In this document: positions 1 to 7,238 of the stretch, piece after piece
Layout: each line of letters begins with the position of its first letter
How positions within the stretch are numbered: the first letter of the stretch is position 1
Virus record (IMG/VR): IMGVR_UViG_3300025698_000077
Location: 1 to 20,356 of that record
Reading direction: 5' to 3' (one strand)
DNA length: 20,356 nucleotides
Source: a virus
The notes under the pieces: model-generated
Databases searched by the model: none
What the model was told of the DNA's origin: nothing
Seen by the model: the letters and a program-made list of their open reading frames with translations, nothing else
Program-made: the position numbers and the translations under genes

Positions 1-490
1 TCACCATCCCACCTTCCTCAGTGAGAGCAGGAAGACGCTTCGTAATGGTTCCGACATCCTTAGATCCACCATACAAAGAAAGCCCACCACTCATTGCAAC
101 CATTGTAGCGGCAACGTAACCAGTAGCGGCTTCAGCGAGTGCAGCGGTACTGAAACCAGCAGCATTACCAGCAACAGTAGCATCTGGAACCAAAACATTA
201 TCTGCGGTGAACAGATGAAACTTGTCCATAATCAGAGTTGCACCAGCAGCATCAAGCCCCTGATCATTCACATTACGATCATCCAAGACCGGAATGTATT
301 CATACTTTTTAATCTTTTTACCATGATACTTAGGCATCACAGTAGTATCTGCCAACTGTTGGAATACCTGACGGTTACGAATGGCAATAAGAGCCTTGCG
401 TTGCCATTTAAACAGATTAAACTGTTCACCTTCTGGAGCACCAACATCAACACTTGACTTCAAACCGTTTACGGGATCACTATAAATCAT
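1..490 (-). CDS. Major capsid protein, N4-gp56-like, partial (C-terminus outside window)
   Basis: This is the first 163 codons of a leftward gene that runs off the left edge. It starts at ATG 490-488, preceded by AAGGAAATTAGG. The N-terminal segment contains FNLFKWQRKALIAI, then MPKYHGKKIKKYEY and LDDRNVNDQG, a pattern I recognise from N4 gp56-type major capsid proteins of short-tailed phages. The protein would form the icosahedral shell. It lies directly downstream of the scaffold gene (gap about 20 bases), the usual portal, scaffold, capsid order. The identification rests on motif resemblance and position; the HK97-fold core cannot be checked because most of the gene is missing. Confidence 0.8.
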   Translation of the reverse strand, partial: MIYSDPVNGLKSSVDVGAPEGEQFNLFKWQRKALIAIRNRQVFQQLADTTVMPKYHGKKIKKYEYIPVLDDRNVNDQGLDAAGATLIMDKFHLFTADNVLVPDATVAGNAAGFSTAALAEAATGYVAATMVAMSGGLSLYGGSKDVGTITKRLPALTEEGGMV

Positions 491-509
491 AACTTTTACC
501 TAATTTCCT

Positions 510-1643
510 TTAGCCAACCTCTGCCATAAAGTCTGCATCAGACATCTTATCATAATCTTTTTCAGACTTCTTTGACTTTGGTTTACCTTTAATTGGAGCA
601 GCAGCTTTCTTGCGCTTTTTGCGACTAGCTTCCTGCTTCTTCTTAGCTTCTTTTACCAATGGATTAGGTTCTTTGTTTTTTGGATCAGATTCTTTCTTAA
701 CGCCATCACCCTCAAGAACCCCATTTTTCTGCAGTACCTGCGTTGCCTCACGGTACGCCTCAATGCTAGACAAACCTTTCATCCTACCTAAAGTTTGTTC
801 TTTTTCAACATGAGCTTGCACTGCATCAAATACACCACTTTGAATGTGGCTATCTATAATACCTACGATCTCAGGATTTTCGGCTATAATACCTCTACTT
901 TTCTGGTCCCATTGCTCTCCCATCACGGCTATTGACCTATCATAGCTTTCATTGCCACGAATATTGTCAATCGCTTGGTCGAGATCGAACTCAGAATCAG
1001 AGACACCATAATCTTTCGGCTTATACTCTTCGCCAGCCTCAGTATCGATATCAAGTGGATCTACTCCCGCTTCCTTAATTAGCTTAGCAATTGCACCAGG
1101 ATCTTTCTTATCCAAATCAATAAGGCGATTTATCTTATCTACATCAAGCAAATCGTTATTCTTAAGACTTTTGATAATCTTCAAATGTGGTTTAAGCTCT
1201 GACATCCGCTTTTGATACCCAACACCCATTTGCATGAGTCGTCTGGCATCTTCCACATTATCTACCTGCATGTACTTACCATTGGCTTTAAATGGCGCAA
1301 ATAAATCCTTATAACCAGCTTCAAAGTCGATATCAGGGGTATCTTCAGTATCTTGCTCTCCATCGAGAGTTTCCGTGTCTTTGTCTACTTGACCATCATC
1401 TTCTTCACTGCCATCTTCTGACTCATCATCTTCATCGTCTGATTGGTCATCATCCAGAGTGTCCTCTTGATCATCGACATCAGCTTCATCCAAATCTTCA
1501 TCAGGTCCATCTTGTTCATCGTTCACTACTTCACTATTTACTTCGGCAACGGTTCCAATAGGATCGTCAGACTCAGTTGCTTCCATAAAATCATCATCAC
1601 TCATATTCTCAAGATCAACGGTTTCGTCAATGCCATTAGCCAT
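510..1643 (-). CDS. Prohead scaffolding protein
   Basis: A 377-residue protein between portal and capsid genes, the normal place for a scaffold. Residues about 6-105 are extremely rich in Asp and Glu. The middle is helical and charged, with a DxxxINRLIDLDKKDPGAIAKL-type stretch. The last 60 residues are strongly basic (RKKRKKAAA, KPKSKKSEK), as in scaffolds that bind capsid through a basic C-terminal helix. The motif MSDxDFM occurs at both ends (residues 14-20 and 367-373). The ATG has a strong GGAGG Shine-Dalgarno seven bases upstream and overlaps the stop of the preceding gene (TAATG). Function is inferred from composition and position. Confidence 0.8.
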   Translation of the reverse strand: MANGIDETVDLENMSDDDFMEATESDDPIGTVAEVNSEVVNDEQDGPDEDLDEADVDDQEDTLDDDQSDDEDDESEDGSEEDDGQVDKDTETLDGEQDTEDTPDIDFEAGYKDLFAPFKANGKYMQVDNVEDARRLMQMGVGYQKRMSELKPHLKIIKSLKNNDLLDVDKINRLIDLDKKDPGAIAKLIKEAGVDPLDIDTEAGEEYKPKDYGVSDSEFDLDQAIDNIRGNESYDRSIAVMGEQWDQKSRGIIAENPEIVGIIDSHIQSGVFDAVQAHVEKEQTLGRMKGLSSIEAYREATQVLQKNGVLEGDGVKKESDPKNKEPNPLVKEAKKKQEASRKKRKKAAAPIKGKPKSKKSEKDYDKMSDADFMAEVG

Positions 1644-1990
1644 TAATTAACCTCCGGATCAACTTCTCTATCAAGTTCGTCCCGTGCAGCCTTAACATGC
1701 TCTTCCATCTCATTACCCTGTAGAACAGTCACCCTGAGCCAACGCTGAAAATAGGCAATACCGTATAGCATCTTTTGCATCTCAAGCTTAGTCCTATCGT
1801 CAAGATTATCTTCACCCAGACAGGACACAAGTCTCATAGACTCTTCCTGGAAATAATGATGGCCAACTACCTTATTAACCAATGGATTTTCAAGCATCTT
1901 GTTGATATCATCTCTCAAAGCTATGGCATGTTCTGCCTCTTCAATACTGATACGAATTTCTTCCATTTCACCTAAATTCTCGTCTTGCAT
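1643..1990 (-). CDS. Small helical protein between portal and scaffold
   Basis: A 115-residue acidic protein with no membrane segment or signal. It looks almost entirely alpha-helical: heptad-like stretches around EEIRISIEEAEHAIALRDD and a helical C-terminal half ending in KAARDELDREVDPEVN. It lies between portal and scaffold and its stop overlaps the scaffold ATG, so it is probably co-translated with it. Phages of this type often have a small helical gene here, and a role in head assembly is a reasonable guess. I do not recognise a specific family. Confidence 0.75.
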   Translation of the reverse strand: MQDENLGEMEEIRISIEEAEHAIALRDDINKMLENPLVNKVVGHHYFQEESMRLVSCLGEDNLDDRTKLEMQKMLYGIAYFQRWLRVTVLQGNEMEEHVKAARDELDREVDPEVN

Positions 1991-2019
1991 ACAGGGTCAC
2001 CTTATGAATGTGTTAATTA

Positions 2020-4035
2020 TTATTGTACACCAGCATTACCATCACCGACAGCACCAGCACCTTGTTCATCAGCTATCATTAAATCAACCAACTTCTGTTC
2101 ATTCTTATTCTTACTATCATTATCTTGTTTGTCAAGTTCATGTTGTCTATGTACTCCAGACTCTTGCTCGACAAAGTCAAGATCTTCTTTATCAGACTTA
2201 CTATTAAGACTTCTACCTTTTGCAATCTCTGTTTCTGTCTTAGCCTGCTTAAGCCCAACGTCCACAGCATTCTCTTGGCCCTTAGCCTGTTCATTGTAAA
2301 CCTGAGCTTCCAACAACTGAATCTCAAGCTTAGCCTTATACGCAGCAGCGGGATCTGGTTGTGGCTGGTATTCAGATATCATCTTACTAAGTTCTGGCAT
2401 CTTTCTAAGCCTGGCTATATCGCTAAGTATAATCTGCTTAAATTCAAACGGCATAGTCTCACCTGCGGTCTGCAACATAAACTCTAGGCCAGCAGCTTTC
2501 TCATTATCAGCTTCCGGAGTACTAATACTCAATGTAATATCAAACTCTCCAGCAAGATCATCTCTGCTTATATTAACAAATTCTTCATCAGTTATCCTAA
2601 GAATTTCCTCATCACTGATAAATTCTTGGTTCATACTTATAATCTTTCTACCTATCTGCACGATTCCATTAGCAAGCCGTCTAAGTATGTCAAGTTCTCT
2701 TTTGGTTGTAGCGTCTGTAGCAAGCCTAGCTCCACCAACACTGTTTCCAAGTGAATTCCCTGTAATGCCACCGCTACTAAATGCTTTAACGCCAGTAAGA
2801 CTCTCAGCTTCATTTGAAGTGTATCCAATCATATCCATAGCGCTTCTTGGAACATCAGGATATGTACCCATGTGAAATGCTTGCCTTGGGTCAACATTAG
2901 CATTGAACTTATAATCATCACCACGTTCATACTTACGTGCATTGACTGGATCAAGAGCGTCTTTACGGCTACCTTGCTGCCCATTTGCACTTCGACCCAT
3001 TACATCAAGAATACCTCGTGTAACAGCACCTATGACCTTTTGATTGTCCTCAATCAACGCACCATCTGGTTCACCGTAAACCTGCTTCCTACGTGGAAGG
3101 AATTGAACCAATGCAAAAGGTATCTTTTTATCTGGGAATGGAGTTTCTTCCAGTCTAAGCATAACGTCACCTGCCCACGCAGCTACAATAGGTTTCGTTA
3201 CTCCATTACCATCTATATCCCAATATCCAAAATACCTATAAACAACAAACTTCTTTCTAGCATCGTCTCTAAACCTAAAGTTACTTGCATCTGCACTTTC
3301 AAAGTCACTATCGGTCAAACTATCAGATGAATCGATAGATATCTTATCTATATTCTTATACCTACCATCTTTCTTAAGCTCACTCTTACTTGTCTCAAAA
3401 CTCCTAATAACAAACTCTGCTTTATCAAGATCACCATCGCAAGTTGGATCTATTATTGTATTATTATAGTGACATATTTCTAATGTTGGTTGGTTCTTAA
3501 CTGAAACAGTTTTAACCTGCAACTCAACACCAACCTGAACAGTTTCACCTGTTGCTGGGTCGATCCCCATAACTGGAACTTCTACTTCACGTTCGTCATC
3601 TTCTTCTTCCCAGCCTAACTCAACTATTACTGTTCCCTCGTCAACACACGTTCTGATAAATTCATCTATAAACTTAACTTTATTCAATTGATGGTTAAAC
3701 TGATAGTTCAGTACCTGTGCATTCTGTATGGCTGATTGCTTGTCTTCAAATGTATTTGGAGCAACATTAAATAAATCTGTAGTGCTAAGAAATGGATCAC
3801 TAAGACTTGGATACCTCCACTCAGCTTGTTTCCTGATAACCTTTGGTACTATCTTGCTCCTACCAGCCTTAGTCTTGATTATCTGCTCACCGTTATAGTT
3901 CTTGAGCCAGTTATCAACTTCTGTGACATGGGCATTGTGTGCATGTTCTGCCTCAGTAACGTCAGCCTTCAAATCTTGCAAACTTGGAGCATTTTTCCAA
4001 TCAACGAGACTATCATTATTTATATCATCGGACAT
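2020..4035 (-). CDS. Portal protein, N4/SU10-like
   Basis: A 671-residue protein that would form the dodecameric ring at the DNA entry vertex, binding terminase during packaging and the tail adaptor afterwards. The N-terminal region has GRSKIVPKVIRKQAEWRYPS followed by LSDPFLSTTDLFNV, typical of portals of the N4 / phiEco32 / SU10 groups, and a central stretch FALVQFLPRRKQVYGEPDGA that resembles portal stem/clip regions. The C-terminal third is coiled and rich in Gln, Lys and Glu. The ORF can begin at a GTG three bases earlier, but GAGG spaced six bases from ATG 4035 favours the ATG. It is the first gene after a 128-base gap that may carry a promoter. Confidence 0.88.
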   Translation of the reverse strand: MSDDINNDSLVDWKNAPSLQDLKADVTEAEHAHNAHVTEVDNWLKNYNGEQIIKTKAGRSKIVPKVIRKQAEWRYPSLSDPFLSTTDLFNVAPNTFEDKQSAIQNAQVLNYQFNHQLNKVKFIDEFIRTCVDEGTVIVELGWEEEDDEREVEVPVMGIDPATGETVQVGVELQVKTVSVKNQPTLEICHYNNTIIDPTCDGDLDKAEFVIRSFETSKSELKKDGRYKNIDKISIDSSDSLTDSDFESADASNFRFRDDARKKFVVYRYFGYWDIDGNGVTKPIVAAWAGDVMLRLEETPFPDKKIPFALVQFLPRRKQVYGEPDGALIEDNQKVIGAVTRGILDVMGRSANGQQGSRKDALDPVNARKYERGDDYKFNANVDPRQAFHMGTYPDVPRSAMDMIGYTSNEAESLTGVKAFSSGGITGNSLGNSVGGARLATDATTKRELDILRRLANGIVQIGRKIISMNQEFISDEEILRITDEEFVNISRDDLAGEFDITLSISTPEADNEKAAGLEFMLQTAGETMPFEFKQIILSDIARLRKMPELSKMISEYQPQPDPAAAYKAKLEIQLLEAQVYNEQAKGQENAVDVGLKQAKTETEIAKGRSLNSKSDKEDLDFVEQESGVHRQHELDKQDNDSKNKNEQKLVDLMIADEQGAGAVGDGNAGVQ

Positions 4036-4038
4036 CAC

Positions 4039-4162
4039 TAACCTCGTTTAACTATGTTTAACTTAATTATATTCTTTTTAGAAATACTAGAAACTATTTT
4101 TCTGCTTGAAACATGAACACTTATAGTTCTTCTTACCATATTAAATATAATTTTACTATTTA
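4039..4162 (-). promoter_or_regulatory. Intergenic leader upstream of portal; possible promoter
   Basis: This is the longest non-coding gap inside the leftward structural block. On the minus strand it has a perfect TATAAT (4071-4066) about 30 bases before the portal ATG, but no convincing -35 box at 16-18 bases. Just downstream AGTTAAAC occurs twice with a 10-base period (about 4043-4062), immediately before the Shine-Dalgarno. The segment is very AT-rich. It may be a late promoter using a phage-specific factor, or only an AT-rich spacer; no terminator hairpin was seen. Confidence 0.3.
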
Positions 4163-4534
4163 TCACGGTATCTTCTTTGGTATGGTTTGAACTACTTGGA
4201 ACATTCCAGCGGCAACTGTTGACACAATTCCACTACCAATCAGTTTAACATCGTAATGCATATTCCTAGATGGAACCAGCGTCATAGTTACCTTTGAAGG
4301 TATGGTGATTGAACCAATTCCATTAGTTGAATCATCACCAACCTCAAATAAGGTAGTCACCTTAAAGTCACCTATGACACCATCCTTACTATCTTTATTT
4401 AACTTTGCTGAAAATATAAGCGTCATCCCAGTAATATCTACAGGCGACCCATCAGAATACGTAAGCTTAACATCATATATTGGTGTGTCGCCTCTATATA
4501 TTGGACACAAGTCTTCTCTAATTAAACAATCCAT
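4163..4534 (-). CDS. Ig-like beta-sandwich virion protein (BppU-N-like)
   Basis: A 123-residue protein with alternating beta-strand patterns and no signal peptide. The opening YRGDTPIYDVKLTYSDGSPV followed by DITGMTLIFSAK matches the short N-terminal beta-sandwich found in baseplate and fibre-attachment proteins such as the BppU/DUF2479 group. That fold usually forms an adaptor between tail and fibre or decorates the virion. GGAG lies five bases before the ATG. It sits between the lysozyme and portal genes. The similar protein at 13441-13920 suggests a recurring fold. The fold assignment is by pattern only. Confidence 0.6.
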   Translation of the reverse strand: MDCLIREDLCPIYRGDTPIYDVKLTYSDGSPVDITGMTLIFSAKLNKDSKDGVIGDFKVTTLFEVGDDSTNGIGSITIPSKVTMTLVPSRNMHYDVKLIGSGIVSTVAAGMFQVVQTIPKKIP

Positions 4535-4549
4535 AGCTGCTCCAATTTC

Positions 4550-5008
4550 CTAAAGACAAAACTTCTGATACTTCTCAAGGGTAATCTCCCAATGCGCAGC
4601 ACCTCCGGCATTGTAAAATTCTTCGTGATACATTGCCATTCCTTCAAGAGTACTTGGTATTGGGCCAGGTGCTCTGTAGTATTTCACTCTTGCCATTAGT
4701 ATATTAAGGGCAATGTTGTATTCAAGTGCGTCTACATCAGGCATCCCAACATGGCAAGCTGAAAAAATCTGCTCCTTAAGCTTATCCCTGAAGTGCAAAT
4801 ATGACCCATAATTGTCACGCATTGTTGCTGGCTCAACCTGCATCAATCCCTTAGCTGGCCCCTTTACCTGGTGCAGATACGTGCCGAGGTCAGATTCGGA
4901 AGCAGCGGTCATCATCAATAGTGTCACAGCATCTTCAGAGTAGAAGTTGTCTACCTTCTTCAACACCCTTATGATTAGATCACGCAACTGGTCTTTATTA
5001 AAACTCAT
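4550..5008 (-). CDS. Lytic transglycosylase-type endolysin (lysozyme fold)
   Basis: A 152-residue protein with the segment AASESDLGTYLHQVKGPAKG followed by LMQVEPATM. I recognise this as the catalytic region of phage lysozyme-like/SLT enzymes that cut the peptidoglycan sugar backbone. E38 would be the catalytic acid and Q57 lies in the conserved GLMQ segment. The C-terminus has PGPIPSTLEGMAMYHEEFYN, typical of the same family. The ORF is open further upstream, but the start at ATG 5008 is chosen because it lies one base after the stop of the preceding gene (TGATATG). There is no signal peptide or SAR segment, so export probably needs a holin. It lies at the end of the lysis cluster. Confidence 0.8.
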   Translation of the reverse strand: MSFNKDQLRDLIIRVLKKVDNFYSEDAVTLLMMTAASESDLGTYLHQVKGPAKGLMQVEPATMRDNYGSYLHFRDKLKEQIFSACHVGMPDVDALEYNIALNILMARVKYYRAPGPIPSTLEGMAMYHEEFYNAGGAAHWEITLEKYQKFCL

Positions 5009-5009
5009 A

Positions 5010-5198
5010 TCACATCCACAACCTATAAATTTTATGTCCTTCAAACGAGTGGGACCTTCTACTATTTGGATCAGACAACTCAGCGTCCTCAAGATCATTA
5101 CCAGCATCATACGTCATACCAGAAGCGTGATAAAGCGCCAGTATTACCTGACGCTTCGTAGCAATTACCTTTGGTTCTCGTTTAAACCAGTTCCACAT
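5010..5198 (-). CDS. Small hypothetical protein upstream of lysozyme
   Basis: A 62-residue reading frame from ATG 5198, beginning MWNWFKREPKVIATKRQVIL and ending HSFEGHKIYRLWM. It starts one base after the stop of the 68-residue hydrophobic protein and ends one base before the lysozyme start, which supports it as a translated member of the lysis cluster. There is only a weak GAG upstream, so coupling to the preceding gene is likely. A longer form of the frame extends upstream, but that part overlaps the neighbouring gene in another frame and looks like a shadow. No family recognised. Confidence 0.65.
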   Translation of the reverse strand: MWNWFKREPKVIATKRQVILALYHASGMTYDAGNDLEDAELSDPNSRRSHSFEGHKIYRLWM

Positions 5199-5199
5199 A

Positions 5200-5406
5200 C
5201 TACTCAATAATCCCAAGAGCTTTCTCAGCAGCATCAAGAAGTGGGAGCATAATTTTATCATCCACCTTCGTCTCAGTATCCTTAACAAACTCACGAGCCA
5301 ATCCAATCAGTTTTTTACCATAAATCTTGAAGTTGTCAGGGGTAATCATATCCTCTACTAATCCGAGGATAATAGGAAGGGCCATCTTAAGTACTAAATT
5401 ATTCAT
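5200..5406 (-). CDS. Small hydrophobic phage protein, possible holin-like
   Basis: A 68-residue protein with a hydrophobic N-terminal helix (VLKMALPIILGLVEDM, residues 5-20) and an amphipathic, charged C-terminal half ending DAAEKALGIIE. I recognise the general pattern (LPxxLxLVExxxTPDNxKxY followed by DDKxxLPxLxAxxxAL) from small proteins found near podovirus lysis genes. The ATG has AGGAG spaced seven bases upstream. Neighbours are a phospholipase-like membrane protein and the lysozyme. It could help membrane permeabilisation, but it may also be a virion or cytosolic protein, since only one hydrophobic segment is present. Confidence 0.75.
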   Translation of the reverse strand: MNNLVLKMALPIILGLVEDMITPDNFKIYGKKLIGLAREFVKDTETKVDDKIMLPLLDAAEKALGIIE

Positions 5407-5455
5407 TTGTTTCTCCTGTTTTTAAACCAAACCCAAAGCTTGGATACGGGTACCA

Positions 5456-5731
5456 TTACCCTAAATTTTTTATTCTTTTCTTTCGGGCCGTACTGGCCCT
5501 CATATATGGGACTATCCCAAACAAGCTTGTCCCGACCAACATCACTAATGCTATTGCTGTATGATTCCTTCTTTTTACACACTTGTAAAGCCTCCAGTTT
5601 GCGGCAAAGAATGGGACACCAATGTAGTATGCCCGGTCGTGTTTTTGGCAGCAGTGGCTCCAATTACCTTCTGGGAAAAACGTGCAAAAGTCTTTCGTTG
5701 ACGTACTTACAAGCTGATGTTTCGTCATCAC
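5456..5731 (-). CDS. Phospholipase A2-like small membrane protein
   Basis: A 91-residue protein. Residues 14-38 carry DFCTFFPEGNWSHCCQKHDR and then AYYIG, which resembles the secreted phospholipase A2 active-site helix: CCxxHD with catalytic His31-Asp32 and a CTxFPxGxW lead-in seen in phage and bacterial PLA2-like proteins. C16, C27, C28 and C51 could form disulfides. A hydrophobic segment (about 59-74, AIALVMLVGTSLFGIV) should span the membrane, followed by a basic tail. If active it would cleave membrane phospholipids; its place between lipoprotein and lysozyme suggests a role in envelope disruption. The start may be GTG 5731 or ATG 5728; GAGGA lies upstream. The first 68 bases overlap a 37-codon ORF in another frame. 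Confidence 0.72.
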   Translation of the reverse strand: MMTKHQLVSTSTKDFCTFFPEGNWSHCCQKHDRAYYIGVPFFAANWRLYKCVKRRNHTAIALVMLVGTSLFGIVPYMRASTARKKRIKNLG

Positions 5732-5777
5732 ACCAAATCCTCATTCGATTAAAGTAGGTTACTTGCTTTCGGGCCAT
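5664..5777 (-). CDS. Possible 37-codon overlapping ORF upstream of the PLA2-like gene
   Basis: This frame begins at ATG 5777 behind GAGGATAGGGTC and encodes a small basic protein starting MARKQVTYFNRMRIWCDDET and ending LLHVFPRR. Its second half overlaps the start of the phospholipase-like gene. It fills part of the 125-base gap after the lipoprotein gene and could be a small lysis regulator, or a leader that couples translation into the PLA2-like frame. There is no recognisable domain. The Shine-Dalgarno is reasonable, but ORFs this short can be fortuitous. Confidence 0.4.
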   Translation of the reverse strand: MARKQVTYFNRMRIWCDDETSACKYVNERLLHVFPRR

Positions 5778-5856
5778 GACCCTATCCTCTACACTGAGAC
5801 TACTTTACTTTTAATAGAAACGCCACCAAGTACAGTAATCTTTCAATTATCACTGC

Positions 5857-6306
5857 TCATTCTACTGGAAACGAGGTTTCTGTACCATTGTCGTAAGCAT
5901 ACGCTCCTGTTCCCAAGAACAACTCACTTGCTGCTGATTGGTAGTTTGAATGAGAGTCAGCTCTTGTAGACTGAAAGAATACATCACGACCAGCAGTAAT
6001 ACCCTGAGTAGTATCGTCACCACTCTGCCAGAACAACGGAACCAGTGGAGTAACTATACGACCAACACCAAGTACCCAATCAAGGGCCGAGTCTTCTTTG
6101 TAGAAGTTCTGTTGTCCCATGTTACCAGCGAAGGCCATGGCCATAGCAATCCTTGCACCCTCGGAAGTGGAAGCGTTCATGCCTTTTGTGAAAGCTTTGA
6201 ATCTATCTGTGTTAGCCTGAGCTATCAAATTATTAGTTTTCTCGTGAGCACCACACCCAGACAGCAACATAAATACTATGATCACACACCCTATTGACCT
6301 CCACAT
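5857..6306 (-). CDS. Outer-membrane lipoprotein of the lysis region
   Basis: A 149-residue protein with a signal peptide MWRSIGCVIIVFMLLSGC ending in the lipobox LSGC (Cys18), so it should be lipidated and sorted to the outer membrane; residue +2 is Gly, not the inner-membrane-retention Asp. A second hydrophobic stretch lies at WVLGVGRIVTPLVPLFW. The ATG overlaps the stop of the preceding membrane protein (TGATG) and follows GGGGG spaced seven bases. The pairing of an inner-membrane coiled-coil protein with a lipoprotein is the usual arrangement of two-component spanins, but this protein is longer than typical Rz1 proteins and lacks their proline-rich region, so a virion or superinfection role is also possible. 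Confidence 0.75.
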   Translation of the reverse strand: MWRSIGCVIIVFMLLSGCGAHEKTNNLIAQANTDRFKAFTKGMNASTSEGARIAMAMAFAGNMGQQNFYKEDSALDWVLGVGRIVTPLVPLFWQSGDDTTQGITAGRDVFFQSTRADSHSNYQSAASELFLGTGAYAYDNGTETSFPVE

Positions 6307-6668
6307 CACTTGTCCCCCTTACTTAAATTGTCAAGCTTCTCGAATACAAAAACCAATTGCTTTTCTATGTTCTCCAGCGCAGCAGCTACACTACTGTCAA
6401 TATGGTTATGTTGTTCCTTGTTCTGGGCCATCCACATATCAAACCTTGTTTGCCACAACTCTTGCTTGGCATTACAGAGACTTAGTGGCGTTACGTTTTC
6501 TCCTAGTTTCTCAATTGCATTAACTATTTTTTGATCCATTTGCTCTTTAAGTGCCACGATACTAGCAGTGTTCTTACTTGACTTGTTCTTCAAAAAGAAG
6601 AAACTCCCCATTCCGGCACTAGTCACAACTCCTAATGCCCATTCCACTACAAGATCTGGCACATCCAT
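6306..6668 (-). CDS. Membrane-anchored coiled-coil protein, spanin-like candidate
   Basis: A 120-residue protein with one N-terminal hydrophobic segment (about residues 6-26, VVEWALGVVTSAGMGSFFFL) followed by a Lys/Ser-rich turn and a long helical, heptad-like region to the C-terminus (EKLGENV, ENIEKQLVFVFEKLDNLSKG). The topology fits an inner-membrane spanin subunit with a periplasmic coiled coil, and the next gene encodes a lipoprotein. A holin-like role is also possible. Start ATG 6668 lies twelve bases after the previous stop. No specific family identified. Confidence 0.65.
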   Translation of the reverse strand: MDVPDLVVEWALGVVTSAGMGSFFFLKNKSSKNTASIVALKEQMDQKIVNAIEKLGENVTPLSLCNAKQELWQTRFDMWMAQNKEQHNHIDSSVAAALENIEKQLVFVFEKLDNLSKGDK

Positions 6669-6680
6669 ATTGAGATTCCT

Positions 6681-7157
6681 TTATACTTCTGGTTTAACTT
6701 CAAGAGCTTGACCTTCACCTTTTGTCAGTAATACACCCAATGATTCTTGGTAGATCAACCTCTCGGTGTTCATTAGAGCGTCATTTCCAACTTGTATCCT
6801 GAATCTCCAAGTACCGTCAGCAAGTTCAGTCTGTGTTGACTTACGAAAATAATCTTCATAAGCTATTCGCTCATCTTCTGCGTCTTTACTGTTTGGCCAG
6901 TCTACAGGAACAAGATTGTCTTTCTCGGCAGTAGTAAATACATGGTAAAACATACCATCATCTAGTATACAACCATATCCATGACAGGCAGCATATGCCT
7001 CCGCAGTAAACAGGTTCTCGCCAGCATCGCTAAATTGATATATTGTTCCAAGAGCATGCTCTTTATTTGTTGAAGATCTGCGCCTGAATCGTTCTCCGAT
7101 TTCAATCATCACCGGTTCGTCAATCACTTCTTCTGGTACTATTATTTTTAATGCCAT
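6681..7157 (-). CDS. Conserved-looking phage protein downstream of tail fibre
   Basis: A 158-residue soluble, acidic protein with no signal or membrane segment. It starts MALKIIVPEEVIDEPVMIEI and ends in a Glu/Lys-rich tail. The ATG has GGGAG seven bases upstream. It follows the tail fibre gene after an 81-base gap and precedes the spanin-like gene. The segment NLFTAEAYAACHGYGCILDDG contains two cysteines and small residues but I cannot assign a fold. It could be a fibre chaperone or virion protein, by position only. Confidence 0.7.
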   Translation of the reverse strand: MALKIIVPEEVIDEPVMIEIGERFRRRSSTNKEHALGTIYQFSDAGENLFTAEAYAACHGYGCILDDGMFYHVFTTAEKDNLVPVDWPNSKDAEDERIAYEDYFRKSTQTELADGTWRFRIQVGNDALMNTERLIYQESLGVLLTKGEGQALEVKPEV

Positions 7158-7238
7158 TTCTATCTCCCGTTAAGTGAATATCCCGTATGGGTAAGCGTCT
7201 TTCTCTACCGTCTATGGTTTCAAATATCAATAATATTA

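Noticed and set aside
610-3330. Several long plus-strand frames opposite scaffold and portal genes
   Set aside because: They are antisense to well-supported genes and show low-complexity or His/Leu-rich composition without start signals.
5010-5306. Longer version of the 62-residue ORF
   Set aside because: The upstream part overlaps the 68-residue protein in another frame and is Leu/Arg-rich nonsense; the ATG at 5198 fits gene spacing.
5403-5663. 86-codon minus-strand frame overlapping the PLA2-like gene
   Set aside because: It lacks a Shine-Dalgarno and recognisable motifs, and lies almost wholly within the frame carrying CCQKHD; a shadow.
7158-7238. Terminator or promoter after the tail fibre gene
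   Set aside because: No stable hairpin with a T tract was found; TTGATA and TAGAGA at 17 bases are weak matches.
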